Shown: in pieces, positions 1 to 31,400 of the stretch
Layout: each line of letters begins with the position of its first letter
How positions within the stretch are numbered: position 1 is the stretch's first letter
NCBI RefSeq assembly: GCF_035582795.1
Contig: NC_134365.1
Location: 221,729,887 to 221,793,886 of the forward strand
Direction: 5' to 3'
Source of the DNA: Mycteria americana
Taxonomy: Eukaryota; Chordata; Aves; Ciconiiformes; Ciconiidae
DNA: 64,000 bases
Made by a program: the position numbers and the translations under genes
Notes under the pieces: model-generated
Databases searched by the model: none
What the model saw: only the letters and a program-made list of their open reading frames with translations
Told to the model about the DNA's origin: nothing

Positions 1-2239
1 TCCTTACTAGTGTGTCAGAAAGAGATGCTCTGAGGATATAATTGCCCTTTTCTAGAGAAACCTCTGAACACCTTCCAGTGTGTGCTGCCTTTCCCTGACC
101 TCCAGAGGGACCTGGAGGTGCAAGTCTTCGTGGCCATGGCTGGGTGCCTCTCTCCCAGCAGTCATTTTTGCTGAAGTCTTGTGAGCACCGAGTAAGGGGG
201 AAGGTTATGTCACCTGCCTTTACTGATGCTACTTCTGCTCCTACATCCTATTTGTTTGCTTTTCTTTTCCCTCATTGAGTAGCAGAGTACTTTTGAGTCT
301 CATCACTGTTCATCATACTTCTCTGATGGAGATGTTCGCAAATCTGCCAGCATGCTGTGTTAACCGCAGGCTGCTGGGATAGATCTTGAACAGTTTCTCC
401 TCTGGGTCTGACTCCCTTGGGACTTCATTTAATGCATCTTTACATCTTGGCAATAAAGATCAGCAACTGCTCTCTCTGTGTGTCTAGTTAGTATTCACCT
501 TACAGTAAGCAAATCTGAACTCTACTGCCCCGGTTTGTTTAAATTACACAAACAAAGCCTTAACAATGTCAAAATGCACACATCTGCTGGTTCTCTTCTG
601 TTCAGAAACACAGTTTCCATGTTATCAAAGGAAATTAGTTTGTTCTCACATCACTTGATATTGGATATTACTGATGTGGTTGCTTCCAGAAACACCTTGG
701 TTAGAAAAATAGTTTATTTGCTTTGATTTGTGAATGCTTTTAGAGCTTGTGAGGACTTTTGTCATTGCTGTTCCTGCTTTCAAAAGAGCTGAGATAAAGT
801 GTTATTTTTGTACCTACAAGCGTGGATTATTTATAGCGACCGCCTGGCCTATGCCAGCGTACTGTGATTGCATTCGGTGAAAGAAATAAAGAGTGACATT
901 CAGAGATGCTGCCTCCTGATAACAATATGAAGCATTTAGATGGAAGAATTACTTATCAGCTCCCATGGTGAAAATATAGTTTCATAAATTGCTACAATTT
1001 CGCTGAATTTACTGAGAACCTGCCAGGGAAAGAGGATAATTTATAATAATAATAAAGTGGTATTTGCTCAACAGAGAAGAGAGATGAGTCCCCATGCTTA
1101 AAATGACTTAAGCAACAGCGTATTTTTAGCCATGCATACTTCTGCAACAGCCAAACCATTTAGAAAGTTGTCCTCCTGAGAGATAGAAACTCCTCCTCCT
1201 CTCTTCTACCACCAAAACACCTAGGAACTACCCAGGAACAATGCTAACATGTCTTCCTCACCCCCACCTCAGCCAATGCCAAAGCTACCAGCCAGGTTTT
1301 CGTAGGGTCAGCTTCTTTTTCTCCTCATTACTTAACAAATCTGCAGATCTTGCACGTTCTCACAGTCGCACTGTGCGCTCACTCCATCAGAGATGGGACA
1401 TTGCTGCCAATGAGCAATACTTGCTCGGAGGAGAAGAATAACCCCCAGATTACCCATTAACCAATTGCTACCAGCAATTAATGTGCTGGATGTACAAAAT
1501 GTAGAAGTCAATGAGTTCTACCCAGCCCAAGACTGAGTGTGTTGTACTTTTAACTACGGAGCTCCCTGTTCACAGGTAAATGTGCAAAGGGCACAGGCAA
1601 GAAATACCAAAAATTATTTCCAGAGGCTGCTGGATCCCAGGCGCAGTACATGGAGCTTCTCGCTGGCTGGGTCTATCAGTGGGCACGTTCCCAATTTGCT
1701 GTATTACGCAGGCATGCTGGACAAAATGAAGAAAATCTGAGTAACAGTTATTTTCGTGGTTTTCATATGGCTTGAATAATTTCACTTCAGGACCAGTTCT
1801 TATCTGCAATTATCTGTTTACCCTCCTGGTATCTAGCATTGAGGCTGCTTGATGCAGGCAGCTCGTGCTGACCCCACTCAATTCTCCTTTGATGCAGTTT
1901 TTGTGGTGCCAAATTTAATGATTAAAAAATGGTCTGAGCACGTGCAAAAGTCTGCAGCTCATAGTGAGCTGATTTAACATGACCAATGCCAGGTAATCCC
2001 CCTGCTACCAAGAAAACCCCACCTACACCTGTGTTGTGTCTCTCAACCTCTCTGCTCTCGCCCTGATTACTCACTGCGCTCATTAATCCTTCTCTAATGC
2101 ATAACTGCTCTGTGTTCTTGTACTTAAGGGAAATTCTGGATTAGTTTGAGTAACACCACCTTGGTTTTTGCAATGCGGCGTAAGCTTTAAAGCTCCTGAA
2201 CGTACCTCCATAACCGCAGTGTGATTTCTTCGCTTCCAG
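1..2239. other. AT-rich left flank / ADAM intron, no exon recognised
   Basis: No exon or repeat family is recognised here. Given the downstream exon at 2240, which starts in phase 0 behind an acceptor, this is most likely intron of the ADAM gene. I looked for ADAM prodomain signatures (cysteine-switch region, YxIEPL-like stretch) and did not find one, so those exons are probably left of the window. Short open frames are unconserved in appearance. Confidence 0.5.
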
Positions 2240-21986
<19,747 letters not shown>

Positions 21987-22168
21987 GCCAGAGCAGTGCC
22001 TCTTTGCAGGACACAAGACCCCAGAGGGTTGAAAATAGCCTAGGCACGGCTCTGAGAGCAGCCTCACGCATCGCTGCCTCTGCAGGAACTGTAGGAAGCC
22101 ATGCTTCCCAAATCTGTCACATTAGTTTTGGTTTTGTTAGCTTTAAATAGCAATGTTACTTTCACTGA

Positions 22169-22174
22169 AATAAA
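22169..22174 (+). promoter_or_regulatory. ADAM polyadenylation signal AATAAA
   Basis: First canonical AATAAA after the ADAM stop at 21986, giving a short 3' UTR of about 200 nt. Function inferred from position only. Confidence 0.6.
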
Positions 22175-22199
22175 CAGGTTTTCTTCCTATTTCTGTTTA

Positions 22200-25100
22200 C
22201 AGCAAATACCTTGTTATCTAGGAGGAAGCTGGACTCCACACTCCTCCAAGGGTTTCCACCTCTGCTTCCTAGGCATCTTATGTCTGCTGTGGCAGCAGTC
22301 TGGGTCATCACTTTATGGTCCTTGCAAACTCTGTAGGCAGGCACGTGGCAGGCTGTATCTCGACATTTTTAATTTTTTAGGCTGAGTGTTTTGATCTGTG
22401 AGTTCAGAGCAACTGACTACAAACACACAACCCTAAGAATGCAGACCTTGCTTGTGGCCAGGGCAAGCTCAACACTACAAGCTGGTGTGTTCCTGAAAGG
22501 ATGCACGGATTGCAGGATGAGTGGTTCAGAGTCCTTAGGATTCCTCAAGCCTCCTTTTTTGGACTGGTTGATGGAAAGTCCACCTCCCCGTTCCCTACTG
22601 TCTGCCTGGTAGACCAAAAAGCAGCTACATCATTTATTTGACTTCTCAGACATAAAAGAAAAAAAACCCAAACAAACCTGCATTTCTGTTTGAAATACTC
22701 ATCCCTGAACATACTGAGCCATGCAGTTGCCTTGCACGGGTCTGGATTTCAGAGTCACAGCAGAGGATGGGGCTGGATGGGCTCTGTGGCCATAGAAATG
22801 CCCACAAGGTCTGCTGCATTCAAAAACTGAATGAGAACAAAGAATGGGAAAAAATACTGCATCAGTGTGTTTGCCACAAATATCTGACACCAATTCTTGG
22901 TAGCCATTCCTGTTCTAACTTTCAGCTGATCTTCCTCCAAAGAGCACAGGAGATCCTTGTGGCTCAAAACAGTTAACTCCGAGACACAGTCTTGAAGAAC
23001 TGGCCTTCCCACCTCTACCTGAAGATAAGCAAGGACTACAAAGGAAATGCAATAGTCCCAAAATTACATTTTGCTTGCAGGGAGGTCCTGAAAACACCAC
23101 TGTCCACCACCTTCTCCCTGGTTTTCATCAATGTGTCACAGTGACTGGCACTGTCTTGGCCAGAGTGAAATACTCTTTAATTTGGTCCAAAAGTTAGGCT
23201 CTTCAGAGTAACCACCCTGCAAGAAAAGGCAGGTCTACCAAACTTTCCAAGAATTCACCTACAGCACTTTGAAGTTTACTATAAATGTACAAGGGGTGAT
23301 CACTCTCGGTGTGCAGCCCACACGAACATGAAAGAATGCTGAATATGAACAGCTCATTTCAGCACGTATCTCATCATACCCCTCAGAGAAGGAGTACTGA
23401 CCATCACCTCTACTGTGCCCAAGACAATAATGCACTCAGGAACTTCTTCACCAAATAATGGATGTTCTTAAAATCCCTGCACAGGGAAAAATTCTTTAAG
23501 TGTTTGATAAATTGTATCAGCATCCAAAAAAATCAGTTTTCTCTTACTATAAGGCATTGAAGCTGGTAAAATAATGACGTCTTCAAAAAAGCAAATACTA
23601 GGTACCTTCATCTACATTCAGAGGACTCACGCACATCTCGTCCCAGAAGCCTTCATAAAAACTCCTCAGATCATTTTGTCTTAGAGACCATCTCTGTGAG
23701 GCATGCCAGGCTGCCTCAAAGCCTTCTCTATTCCCATTCTGCTTCTCCACATGCTTGCAGGGATTCTGTGGTGACAAATTATCATAGAATAAAAAAGACT
23801 CACTTCTGCATCTTGGAGAAATACAAATGTCGTCTTTATAGAGAGCAAACGGATGATTTCCACATGGGGGCTAAATGAACAGATAAGTGCCATCAGCCAT
23901 GAACGAGGAATGATAACCTCAGCCTTCACTAACTTCATTCTTAGACCTTCAGGGCTGAGCAGTACATTTTCATGGATAAGCTCACCCTTCATATAAAAAG
24001 TCTCTGAAAATCCACCCAGTAAAATTTCTTTGATGAACACAGAGTCTTTCCTCTAGTCTTTCATCAGCTCTAAGCTTTCAGCAAGCTTTCAGCAGTGATA
24101 GTCATTCATCCCTGAAGACTGCAATATGCCCATACCTCAATAACTGATTAACTGAAGAAAAACTGTGACAGTAGCCAAAGGGCTCTGCCAGATCTTACAG
24201 ATCCTCCCTACATGACAATTGAGAATCACAAAGGAGGTTATTTCTCTCATGAGTTCAGAAAACAGAGCTGAAAAGAGCAGGGCCAGATTGCACAAAAACA
24301 AGGACTTGGCCCTTCAGACAGGTTCAAGAACAGGCTGTCTTACTGAGCTCATCAGCCAGGTTCACAGTCCCAGTGGTAGAGCTGGTCCACCTTGGCCTTT
24401 GAGGTCGGCTGGCATCCTGCACGTATATTACAGTTTGCCAAACTTCATCATGTGCACTTAAAAGTGTGATAAAAATAAGGATCTGCCCACAGATGTCACC
24501 TGTATGTGAGAGTAAAGATCCTCAGGGAACTCTTCTTGTTAAACTCTTGCGAGGATTTTTCAGACTCAGGCTCTCTTGAACTCTGGAAGAGTTTTCCCAC
24601 AAACAGGTAGACCTCAAGAGCTGCTTCTTTTACTTTGGTAGTGTTTCTTTCTAGCTGTGAGAGCTGATGATCTAGCCCCTTGCTATTCCACAGCTGAGGA
24701 AGAGGTGATATTGGTGAAATGGCCTCAAGTTGCACCAGGGGAGGTTTAGACTGGATATTAGGGAATTTTACTTCACTGCAAGGGTTGTCCAGCATTGGAA
24801 CAGGCTGCCCAGGGAAGTGGTGGAGTCCCCATCCCTGGAGGTATTTAAAGGACGTTTGGATGAGGTGCTTAGGGACATGGTGTAGTGGTGGGCTTAGTAG
24901 TGTTAGGTTAATGGTTGGACTCGATCTTAAAGGTCTTTTCCAACCTATACAATTATGTGATTCTGTGATACGCAGATTTGCACTGCAGGCTCAAAGTCTT
25001 CAGGTGGCACTGCCAGCGTTCCTACCCACAGTCATTGCTTCAGCACCCCCAAAGGTGGAACACAAGAGGACCATGCTTCTGTAACAGACGAAAGGGTAAC

Positions 25101-28100
25101 TCACCTCGCGACAACCGAGTTTTCTGAGGAGTGCCACCCATGGTTATTTGAGTAACTTCGGGGGTAGAGCAATAACATCAGTCTGTGTGGGGCTGCACAT
25201 ACGCATACATCCACTCCATATAGGGTCAGATTTCAGTTTCTGCAGAAAAGCTACAGTGAAGTAAATCCAAATAATGTCCTGAGCCTCCTTCCAAGCTTCT
25301 GAGGGGGGCTCAGCTATAGAAATAGCAACTGGAAATATTATTTTTATCCTTGTAACTACTGTGTAATATTCAGACTGAAGACTGCTCGGACATCCCAGTA
25401 GGCAAGTACCGTTTCACTTTCTTTAAAGAGTGTATCAGTTCTCAAACTCACGATTTCCATTGCTAGCTCTTTCACAGTTTCCTTTCCCAACGTACATGTC
25501 TCCAAGGCTGCTCAAAAGCAGATACAGTGCAAAGCCAGCGGGCAGAGAGAAGCAACTAAAGCTGTAGTACTCTGAGTTGCCTTCACTTTGCCAGGCTCTC
25601 TGCACGCACAGAACCTGCTGAAAAAAAACAGCAGTTTTGTATTTTCTTAAAATATATACGGCAAAGTCACACGCTGAGGTGTAACGAAACAGCTTAGCCT
25701 GCTCCTATTATTCTAACTCTGTAACAGATGTTCCCATTTTTTACTCTCTCCTTCAATATTTTGAGATTAAAATATTTATTTTCTGGAGAGATTTTGAAAA
25801 AACCTTAAAATGTTTATTTTGTTTCAACTTAAATGGTCATTTCAGTTGTCATCTTCATTCAGGCCTTGGTACTTCAAAAACACCCTGTGTTATCTGTAGT
25901 ACTGGAGAGTTTTTTCCCCCACTTAACCACTTTGCTCCCCTAGTCCACTGGAATGATAAAGAGAAGATAAGATAAAATAAAAGGTGAGAATGTGAAGAGA
26001 AAAACGTTTTCAGGCTCTCTGCTCTCCCCACCTGGGACCCACAGCACCCAGTCACTCCCCACACTGTTCTGCCTCATGCTCCTTCTCAGACAGCGGCCAC
26101 CAGAAGATAACTTCCAGTTATTACCACCCCCTAAACCAGTCTCTGGAGTTCAGGGGAGACACAACCTGTTCCTGTGTGGATTGTAAGTGATGCAGGGCAG
26201 TACGAGAGCACGGCTGCACCACAGCTCACAGCCGAACGTCTGGCTCCCAGCCCTTCCTTTGGTATTTCTCCTTCTCTCGGTTCTCACGCCTTGCTGGAGG
26301 AGCACCTTGCGCTCACTTGGCCACTTGTCCACCTCAGGCTAAGCTCATGTCCTGCAATTAACGCACACAGATGAGAAAAGAGTTAATGGGAGAAAGTGAC
26401 AAAAGGCTGACCCAGCTCTGAGCCCAGGGAATGCCACATCTCTGTATTCTCACAGGCAGCGGGTACTGTCATGGCTTTACTTCCCGGCTCACTCCTACAT
26501 CCCTCACAGGCTTCTATCAAAGGTATTGTAACAATCATATTCTTTACATTAAAAAAGCCCTACAGAGCAGTCAGTTTGTTTCGGATTCTTCACAAGATGT
26601 TTACTCAACACCTTCTTTCTGAATCACAGCATGTAGAAAGACTTGCTAAGACAAGGGTTTTAGTGAATTTCAGAGTGTTGAGCTATTTTACAAAAATAAT
26701 GTGAATAAAACACCTCTTCATGAGAATTCTTGCCATCCTTTCTCCGAACAGTTCTAATACCAACGTATCTTGAAGCAACAAAGTGGAGGATGTCAGGAAA
26801 TTAACTACTGCTGGAAGTGCTTCTCACATTGACCAGCTCCAGTTACTGCTTCCAGAGCAGCACGCAGCCTCTTGGCTGAAGAAAGAAGTCTGGCTTTCCA
26901 TCCTTGTTTCCACAGCACTTCTGCCTCTGTACCTGCTTTCACCCTTGCTTCTTTCTCACTCACTTCTGTACTGCCAGCCCTGAATTAGCCCCGTGCACAC
27001 AGTCCAGACAGCACAGCCCAAGTCTGAACCCATCACGTCACCCAAAATGTCCTATCACCTCTCCAAGTACTTCAGGTGCCCAGGAAACTGCCTTACAAAA
27101 CCGCCCAAAGCATCTCCATCCCTCTCTGACAACTTCTGCAGGACTGACATTGACAGCACGCTGAAAAGTGAGGGAAAGAGACACAGTACAGAACGTCACA
27201 AAACGCAGGAGACACTACACAGACGAAAAGATTCACATTCAGATGTATTTCTGTAAAAACAAGTCATTTTTCTGATTACTCCAGAGCCACCTCAGAAGCT
27301 GTAGGCTGCCACCTTGCAGTGTTATAGAAAATAGACACAGCTTGCCTCACAACACTGTGCGTGCCAGCTAAAACCCAGCCAGAAGACAGAAAAAGCACAA
27401 TAACCTGCAATAAACTCCCAATTATCACCACTGATCCTGAAGCGTCACTGTTAACAGGCAGTGAGCCCACAGCTGGAAGAAAGTTAGCTGCACCAATCCT
27501 TCAGCACCTGGTCTGAGCCTACACTGGAGAGAAATGGAGAGGAACATTATCACTGAAAGAGCGGTATCATCTTCTGCAAACGTGGGCTCACGGCCAGGCC
27601 CAGCCCTGCACTCTCGGTTTGAGCAGCATCCTCATGGCAGAGGGGACCGGAGTCGATGAGGTGATACACAGCCCCCGTCAGGAAAACAGTAAAGTACCTA
27701 TGAACGACACAGCTTTGTCAAAAATGAGAAAGCAAAGCCTATGTAAAGGTTAGTTGGGAACCAGTAGGTAACCACCACATCATACAGAGGTGGCATCAGG
27801 GGAAGAGTTTAGGCTGACTTTTACAAAGATTTGTGAAGCTTCTCAATTTGTCACCGCACCTGCACACAGATATTGCCATATATTTGAGAAGACGCACAGA
27901 CCTGCGCTGCATCATTACCTGTCTTATACTTACAAACCCGCATGTAAGCCTGCCCCGTGACCTCCATTTTAGTGTTCCGATCGTTAAAATAAAGACGTGC
28001 CATTAAAGACAACAACGCAACGGGACCTGACCCTGCTTCCCCAGCCTTCCGCCGCCCCCGCCACGGTAACACGCTGCCCACGGAGGATCCGCGGCCCGGA

Positions 28101-28200
28101 GGCCACGCTCACCCCCGGCACCCCGGGCGGGGGATACCCCCGCGGGGATAACGCCGCTTTCCCCCCTACACCCCGCCTTTTCCCTCAGGGAGGCGACCGC
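22200..28200. other. Intergenic ADAM-WDR73, no gene recognised
   Basis: About 6 kb. It contains one CR1 tail (about 24705-24970) and, from roughly 28,000 on, the CpG-rich upstream part of the WDR73 promoter. Short open frames throughout show no domain or splice logic. Neuromedin B, which neighbours WDR73 in human from memory, is not seen. Confidence 0.5.
24705..24972 (+). mobile_element. CR1 LINE 3' fragment, + orientation
   Basis: Shows the CR1 3' region in order: 'GGCCTCAAGTTGCACCAGGG', 'AACAGGCTGCCCAGGGAAGT', 'GGTATTTAAAGGACG', 'GGTTGGACTCGATCTTAAAG', and a tail of degenerate ATTCTGTGA. It is 5'-truncated, as is usual for CR1. Confidence 0.95.
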
Positions 28201-28232
28201 GGCCCGCGGTTCCCTCAGAGCCGCCGGCACCG

Positions 28233-28258
28233 ACCGGTTTCAACCGGTCGCGACCGGT
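28233..28258. promoter_or_regulatory. Three ACCGGT boxes at 10-bp spacing
   Basis: ACCGGT at 28233, 28243 and 28253, with a degenerate ACCGTC at 28264. The CCGG-N6-CCGG spacing fits the CNRG-N6-CNRG consensus of TFCP2/LSF, and each box overlaps the AACCGGTT grainyhead consensus. It sits about 95-120 bp upstream of the WDR73 ATG. Confidence 0.6.
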
Positions 28259-28314
28259 TTGCAACCGTCCCGCCCCCTCCTCGCCTGGGAACGTCACTGC
28301 TGCGCGCCGCCGCG

Positions 28315-28322
28315 TGACGTCA
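28315..28322. promoter_or_regulatory. CRE/ATF palindrome TGACGTCA
   Basis: Perfect 8-bp cAMP response element 29 bp upstream of the WDR73 ATG; an ACGTCAC half-site lies at 28291. Proximal CREs of this type are common in CpG-island promoters. Confidence 0.7.
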
Positions 28323-28350
28323 CAGGCGCGCCGGGAGGGCGGGCGTTGCC

Positions 28351-28412
28351 ATGGAGGCGGTGGGCGCCGGGGAGGAGGAGGCGGACGAGTGGCTGCTGCT
28401 GTCCCTGCGCCT
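28351..28412 (+). CDS. WDR73: WDR73 exon 1
   Basis: Residues 1-20; [20 protein letters not shown], an acidic start somewhat longer than in human. Ends in phase 2 at CT|GTGAGG. Confidence 0.95.
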
Positions 28413-31400
28413 GTGAGGGAGCCCCGGCCCCGGCCCGGCCTCGGTCCCCCGGCCCCGCCAACCTCCCCCCCTTCCCTCTCTCTCCCCGCAGGTACAAGGA
28501 CCTGCACACCTTCGAGCTCCAGGCGCCCACCCGCGTTATCGAATGGGCCCGGGGGAACCGTGAGTGCGGGCCGGCCCGGCGGCGGCAGCAGGCCGGGCGG
28601 TAGCGGGGCGGAGGGCGGCGGGCCGGGTCGGGTCGGGTGGTGCTGAGGGGAGGAGAGGGGCTGGGCCGGGCCTCTGGGCGGGGTTAGGGGGGCTGGGCCG
28701 AGCCGAGACACCGGGAGAAAGACGGGGGACAAGGGGGAAGGGAAAATGGCCGCGGGGCCGGGCCGGGGCGGCGGAGGGGGGAGAAGGGAGGCCGTGGGGT
28801 CGGGCCAGGCCAGGACCCCAATGGGGAGGCCAAGGTGCAGGGACCCCAGGAGTGGGGCCAGGTGGCTAGGGCTGTACCGGGGTTCGGCCTGGGCTGGGGC
28901 TCTGGGTCTAGGGTTCTGGATGGACCGTGCTGTGACTCGGGGGTCTGGCTCAGGCAGGGTGGGCCAGGCGGGGGGGCATCCCTCATCGTGTCCCTGGTTC
29001 TTCATCCCCAACTCCAAGGTGTGTGCGTAGCCGGGTATGGCCAGTCTGGTGGGCATGAGATCCTGCAGCTGCTCCCACCACCGACGCTGCAGGCGAAGGA
29101 GACCCAGGTGGGTGTTGCAGCCAGGGTGGCACCAGGTCACTCTGTCCTCTTGGCCTGGTGTCTTCAGAGAACGAGGTAGGGCTGTGCTGTGCTGGGCTTC
29201 ACAAGCTATTACCTGGTCCCGGTTGCTCTGACAAGGACTTGGCCAGGTTTTGAGCAGCTTTGGTCAAAAGGTAAAGCATGTCATTGATCCGGCTGCTGTC
29301 CGGTTGAGGTAGCGCAGGTTGGCAATCCGGTCATGTAATCCTGCTGCTCTCCGGACAGCTTGTGCCATGAAAACTTCATCTCCAGATGTGTGAATGAAAG
29401 CGTTTCATGGGGAAATAGGACAGATGAGGACACCAAGGCAAACGAAGAAGGGACTGGCTGAGATGGCCGAGCCTGGGGCACCGTACTGCTGAACAGCAAT
29501 GTTGGCCCCTGGGTGGGTGACCTCTACGCTAAAGTAGAAGGTGGTGTGTGGTCACTGGGTAAGCAGAAACCTTCTGAGCCAGACGTGCACGGATGGCAAC
29601 GAACCCAGGCAGAGCTCTTGGCAGGAGCTTTCTCCGTATCTTTTTTTCCTCGTAACTATTTTGGGATCTTTCAATCCTGTAGCTCCTGTTGAAACAGGCA
29701 TTACAGGACAGGCAAGAGCTTTACCAAGCGAGAGTGTGTCTCATGTCTCTGTCTTTTTTTCATGGTAACTGACCACGCCAAGCTCTGCACCATTACGTGT
29801 GAAGAAATGACTTTGTCTCTGATTTCTAGGGCCTGTGTCCAGAGAGAGATTTCAAGGTGGAATGTGGTGGATTTTCAAACCGCCCGGTGTACAGCCTGAA
29901 ACATGTGCCGGACACCAGGTACAGCCACGAGGTCCTTCCAGGGTGTACTGGAGATGGAGAGGGGGTTTGTCCACTGAGAGAGCGAGCTCCTTGCCTGCTT
30001 CCCAACCCAGCTGGTTAATCCTGCCAGCTCTGAGAGCAGTGTGAGTCTGAGTGGGGATTTGCTGGCCAGTGACACGTAGTGGTCCTCCCAGAACCCTGTC
30101 ATGGTGTTTGGAGAGGAGCCGTCTATCAGGGTGCTCAGCAAAATGGGGTGCACCCCACTGCTGCGGCACTGAAAGCTGCAGTGGTGTGTCTCGTGGGGCA
30201 GCCAGCAGAGCAACTGAAGCTGCTGCTGGGTAACTTGAATCCTCAGCTTCTTCCAGGAGTGAGCCGCAGGGGCTGCTGACATTGAAGCTGGCTCACCAGG
30301 GATCCCTCCCTACCCCACTTTTGAGCAACAGGGGCCTGTATAGCTTCCTTCCTCTGCCTTTTCCATCCCTTCCTTCTGCATTTGGCGCTGCGTGGAGGTG
30401 CTCAGCAGGCAGAGCAGGATACCGGTGGCTGCTGCCACTGCTCTGTAAGTCCCTGCGTATGCAGGTTCAGAAGGTTTTTTTCCTGCCGTGGATTGTAGAC
30501 CAGGCAAACACGCTTCCCTCTGGCTGATTCATTTCACTCCTTCAGCTCTCTCCTCCTACACAAGCCCCCGTTGCTACTTTGGGGCTCTTTGCACCGTTCT
30601 TAGTCTAGCGCTTTTGGAAAATGTGCTAATTAAATGCTGTTGCCTGGGGCTGTGTTTGCCTGGGCTGTGTAGAGCACCCTGGCATGAGGAGTTGTGGCAT
30701 TATGGTCCTTATGGCCCCTTCGCGGCTCCAAGCAGAGGCAGGAGCTCCTGAGCACAGGAGGAGTGGCAGACCAGTTTGTCCCAGGCTGGGAAAAAAAGGC
30801 TGTTCTCTGCTCCTGAAGAGTTTTGTGGGGTTCTTTTCATTTCCTCAGCTTGCTGGTGACGAGTGGACCACCAGACAGCTCCCTCCAGGTCTGGCAGGTG
30901 TCAGCAGAGGACTCTGGTAAGGGAACATGTTTCTGAGCTTGGGTAGTTTCTCAATGCAGTCCTTGCATCAAGCGTCTCTAGCTTCCTCTTCTTCCTGGGC
31001 ATAAAATGAGCAGAGGAGTGGCAGTGCAGCATTCAGTGAAGTCCTGAGTGACTGCCCTTGTGTGGCAGGGGCTGGAGAAGGGCACGAGACAAGTGTCTAC
31101 GCTAATTCTGGTGGCTTGGAAAGATGTGGACTTGACGGCACAAACCTCGTAAGGGAATTAGTAGGTTTAGGCCTGTCACAGTGGCTTTCCACTTACTTGT
31201 GAGCTCTTGGTCATACAAACAAAACCCCTAATCATGTAGTTGGCACAGCGTTCCCTTAATAATGCCAAGGGTTAGAAATAAAGAGCTCCATACATCACCT
31301 TTCAGGATATACCATGAACCACCTCAGTCCTCCAAGCCTATGTCTGCCTGCTTCTAGAAAAGGATTGCCATTGCTTTGTCTACTCTTGCAAAATACTTTG

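Larger units (their letters stand above)
28010..28780. promoter_or_regulatory. WDR73: CpG-rich WDR73 promoter island
   Basis: CpG-dense DNA beginning abruptly at about 28,010 after AT-rich sequence, surrounding the WDR73 start codon and first two exons. No TATA box is visible, which fits a housekeeping-type promoter. Confidence 0.75.

Noticed and set aside
1-2239. Prodomain exons of the ADAM gene
   Set aside because: No convincing ADAM prodomain motif with matching splice sites; a frame at about 904-970 starting MLPPDNN lacks similarity.
22200-28000. Neuromedin B exons expected beside WDR73
   Set aside because: No codons for the GNLWATGHFM core were found on either strand.
28166-29140. 324-codon - strand frame over the WDR73 promoter, possible divergent gene
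   Set aside because: Antisense to verified WDR73 exons, proline/arginine-rich GC artefact; a possible minus-strand donor near 28105 is insufficient evidence for a divergent transcript.
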